Assembly: GCA_001769385.1 (NCBI GenBank)
Contig: MEPB01000004.1
Coordinates: 1 to 54,825 of the forward strand
Source: Bacteroidetes bacterium RIFCSPLOWO2_12_FULL_35_15
GTDB lineage: Bacteria; Bacteroidota; Bacteroidia; 2-12-FULL-35-15
Reading direction: 5' to 3'
Length of the DNA stretch: 54,825 bases
The number at the start of each line of letters is the position of its first letter. The first letter of the stretch is position 1. The position numbers and the translations under genes were made by a program. The notes beneath the pieces are model-generated. The model saw only the letters and a list, made by a program, of their open reading frames with translations, did not search any database and had not been told where the DNA came from. Positions 54,301 through 54,825 of this stretch are shown one piece after another.

Positions 54301-54575
54301 GTGTTGATGAGATAGGGGAGAATGGAATCAATTATTCAGTTTTTCCGAACCCATGCAATGGATTTGTTAATCTTATTGTGCAGACAAACTTTACAAGTAA
54401 TTTAACAATTGAAATAACAGATATTATTGGAAGGGACGTGTACACAAAAAAATATGATTCTTTTAATGGTCGTCAAGAAAGCAGTATTGACGTTTCCGGT
54501 TTTGGGAAAGGACTTTATTTGCTTTCTTTAAAAAACTCGAAGGGTGTTGTAAGTAAGAAGCTTGTAGTATATTAA
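51306..54575 (+). CDS. T9SS-secreted BNR/sortilin-like repeat protein with PKD domain
   Basis: 1089 residues. Signal peptide to about residue 21 (FMFSSVSFSQ), then a charged segment (KKEEKKEKFKSFF). From about 110 to 760 lie at least ten Asp-box-like repeats such as GLWKSIDAGLTW, LLKSIDGGVTW, IWKSFDAGMSW, VWKSTNKGNSW and IFKTTDGGASW, forming one or two beta-propellers like VPS10/sortilin and sialidase BNR domains. A PKD-type domain follows at about 778-858 (DWYWTFPGGTPSSSTLQNPI), then an Ig-like part. The end, from VFPNPCNG to KKLVVY, is a T9SS type A sorting domain. No sialidase catalytic set was recognised. Surface binding or glycan attachment is likely; substrate unknown. Confidence 0.88.
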   Translation: MLRKLIALLTFVFMFSSVSFSQDWVKKMQDPNVNFYDVQQSFNNYWKKEEKKEKFKSFFSFSNNSEKENEGYMMYKRWEQYMEPRVYPSGDRSLLNNGSEELHKIIKSHANKSSRMVGGNWSPMGAFDVPTNGGGAGRLNCIAFDPLNSDIIWVGAPAGGLWKSIDAGLTWSTNTDNLPTLGVNDIAIDPTNSNILYIGTGDQDASDTYGVGLLKSIDGGVTWNISGLNWRIAQGRSIGRVLINPNDPNMIFAATSTGVFKSIDAGDTWTRVLSSGNVKDLELKPGDPSVVYAASSSGFYKSTNTGSSFTLVSTAGGLLSSSLVNRMAIAVTPANPAYVYLLYSASSDSGFKGLYLSTNSGTSFALQTASPNLLGYDPDGTDSGGNGWYTLSIAASPNDANEIMVGGVNIWKSFDAGMSWNCIAHWYGAAGLPYVHADIHNLVYRTDGSEAYAACDGGIYVSANGGNSWQDKSDGLQIGQMYRLGNSVTNTNLVIQGWQDNGCSLYNTGVFDRVLGGDGMECFIDWSNPAYMYGESQNGALQRSSNGGSSFNDIVNNISEPGEWITPWMQDPIIPATIYAGFENVWKSTNKGNSWTQISTFNSSGLTILEVAESNPLYIYAATTSTIFKTTDGGASWTTISYPSGGSGAISAIEICTTDPDKIWLTRSGYSAGIKVYKSVDGGVSWTNLSGNLPNIPMNCVLNQTGTNDGIYVGTDIGVYYIDNDLSSWMPFSNGLPNVIIDELEIQYGSNKLRAASYGRGLWQTNIHDPLSNLPFANFAGDTLSGCPGFNVQYSDSTINSPTDWYWTFPGGTPSSSTLQNPIVTYNTSGTYYNVTLVVTNSFGTDSVTKYSYIAVSPQSKPVVSLNKNDTICQGQSVSLSTTFGSSYLWHPTNQASVSINVNATGYRFVTVTDAFGCAVPSDTVKIFVAPLPLTPIITLSNDTLFSSYSGGNQWYNNGVLIPGATASFYVLPTFGLTITVRQTDIASGCYSTSSAFVGVDEIGENGINYSVFPNPCNGFVNLIVQTNFTSNLTIEITDIIGRDVYTKKYDSFNGRQESSIDVSGFGKGLYLLSLKNSKGVVSKKLVVY

Positions 54576-54605
54576 GAACCTGTTTAAGTTTTAAACAGGT
54601 TCTTA
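54573..54605. repeat. Palindrome containing the stop codon
   Basis: A perfect 15-bp stem with a 3-base loop (TAAGAACCTGTTTAA-GTT and complement). The TAA stop of the large T9SS gene is the first three bases of the stem. No T tract follows, so it may protect the 3' end rather than end transcription. Confidence 0.7.
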
Positions 54606-54638
54606 TACCATTAGCTTAAATAAAATATACCAATTATT

Positions 54639-54672
54639 TCCCTCTCTTTCGGAGAGGGATTAAGGGTGAGGT
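54639..54672. repeat. CCCTCTC hairpin repeat
   Basis: TCCCTCTC paired with GGAGAGGGA, then TTAAGGGTGAGG. It resembles widely dispersed intergenic repeats and the one at 31895-31940. Nothing else is recognised from here to the end of the window. Confidence 0.5.
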
Positions 54673-54825
54673 CAGAAAAAAAACTGTTTTTATATAAGCT
54701 AATGTTCTTAAAAAACATTCTAATTTTAGGGTAATGGTGCAAAAAATAGTTGGTGGATTTGATTTAAAATAATTGTATAATTCAGCTGTAAATCAGAAGA
54801 GGATATCGGCTCTGCTGGAGAGCAA

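Noticed and set aside
1-54825. tRNA or rRNA genes, intact insertion sequences, prophage genes, or a defence system
   Set aside because: I found no matching sequence in the gaps and no transposase, integrase, nuclease or defence gene among the proteins. A dedicated tRNA and RNA-family search would be needed to exclude small RNAs.

Overview
The window is a low-GC chromosomal segment of a Bacteroidota member. The evidence is three proteins with type IX secretion (T9SS) C-terminal sorting domains, a PorD-type T9SS component, the Bacteroidota-specific RNA polymerase omega form, TAnnTTTG promoter boxes, and very few Shine-Dalgarno sites. The class cannot be fixed from this sequence. No rRNA, tRNA, CRISPR array, prophage or intact insertion sequence was seen. 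About 50 protein genes can be supported, most of them housekeeping genes in orders typical of the phylum.

Layout. 1-5600: two large paralogous T9SS-secreted beta-helix proteins on the minus strand, separated by a 200-bp palindromic element. 6-8.1 kb: an Lgt-like membrane enzyme convergent with a DUF4846 lipoprotein. 8.4-9.5 kb: a tandem pair of small secreted proteins built from 17-residue repeats. Their 5' leaders are conserved better than their coding regions; this is the least explained object in the window. 9.5-15.8 kb: minus-strand block bamD-rpoZ-coaBC-porD-recN-fabI (outer-membrane assembly, transcription, CoA, T9SS, DNA repair, fatty-acid synthesis). 16-19 kb: alpha-oxoamine synthase, a 41-residue lipoprotein, a STAS/SEC14-like protein bracketed by two copies of one terminator, a cold-shock protein and a YggS-type PLP protein. 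19-21.4 kb: DUF1015 protein plus SerA (serine synthesis). 21.5-26.4 kb: DUF6056 membrane protein and the thrS-infC-rpmI-rplT operon, in which infC appears to start at AUA.

26.4-31.9 kb: two small secreted paralogues, a lipoprotein, a dihydroorotase-like protein lacking its metal ligands, and a BatA/VWA protein. 32-35.7 kb: an Omp85-like barrel, small hypotheticals, and an orphan gene with a consensus promoter and a 12-bp palindrome. 35.8-40.8 kb: CoA-disulfide reductase/rhodanese, DUF1569, TsaC/Sua5, GT4 and dapD. 40.9-42.6 kb: ruvX, def and a TPR lipoprotein. 42.6-49.9 kb: surface-glycan functions (GT2, GT39-like, nucleotide-sugar epimerase, two coupled GT4s) around an LptF/LptG permease. 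49.9-54.6 kb: pabA/trpG, a GNAT and a 1089-residue T9SS protein with sortilin/BNR-like and PKD domains.

The common theme is the cell envelope. Lgt-like enzyme and lipoproteins, BamD, an Omp85-like barrel, LptF/G, PorD with three T9SS cargo proteins, and glycosyltransferases are interleaved with translation and central-metabolism genes. Several dispersed palindromic repeats occupy the intergenic gaps.
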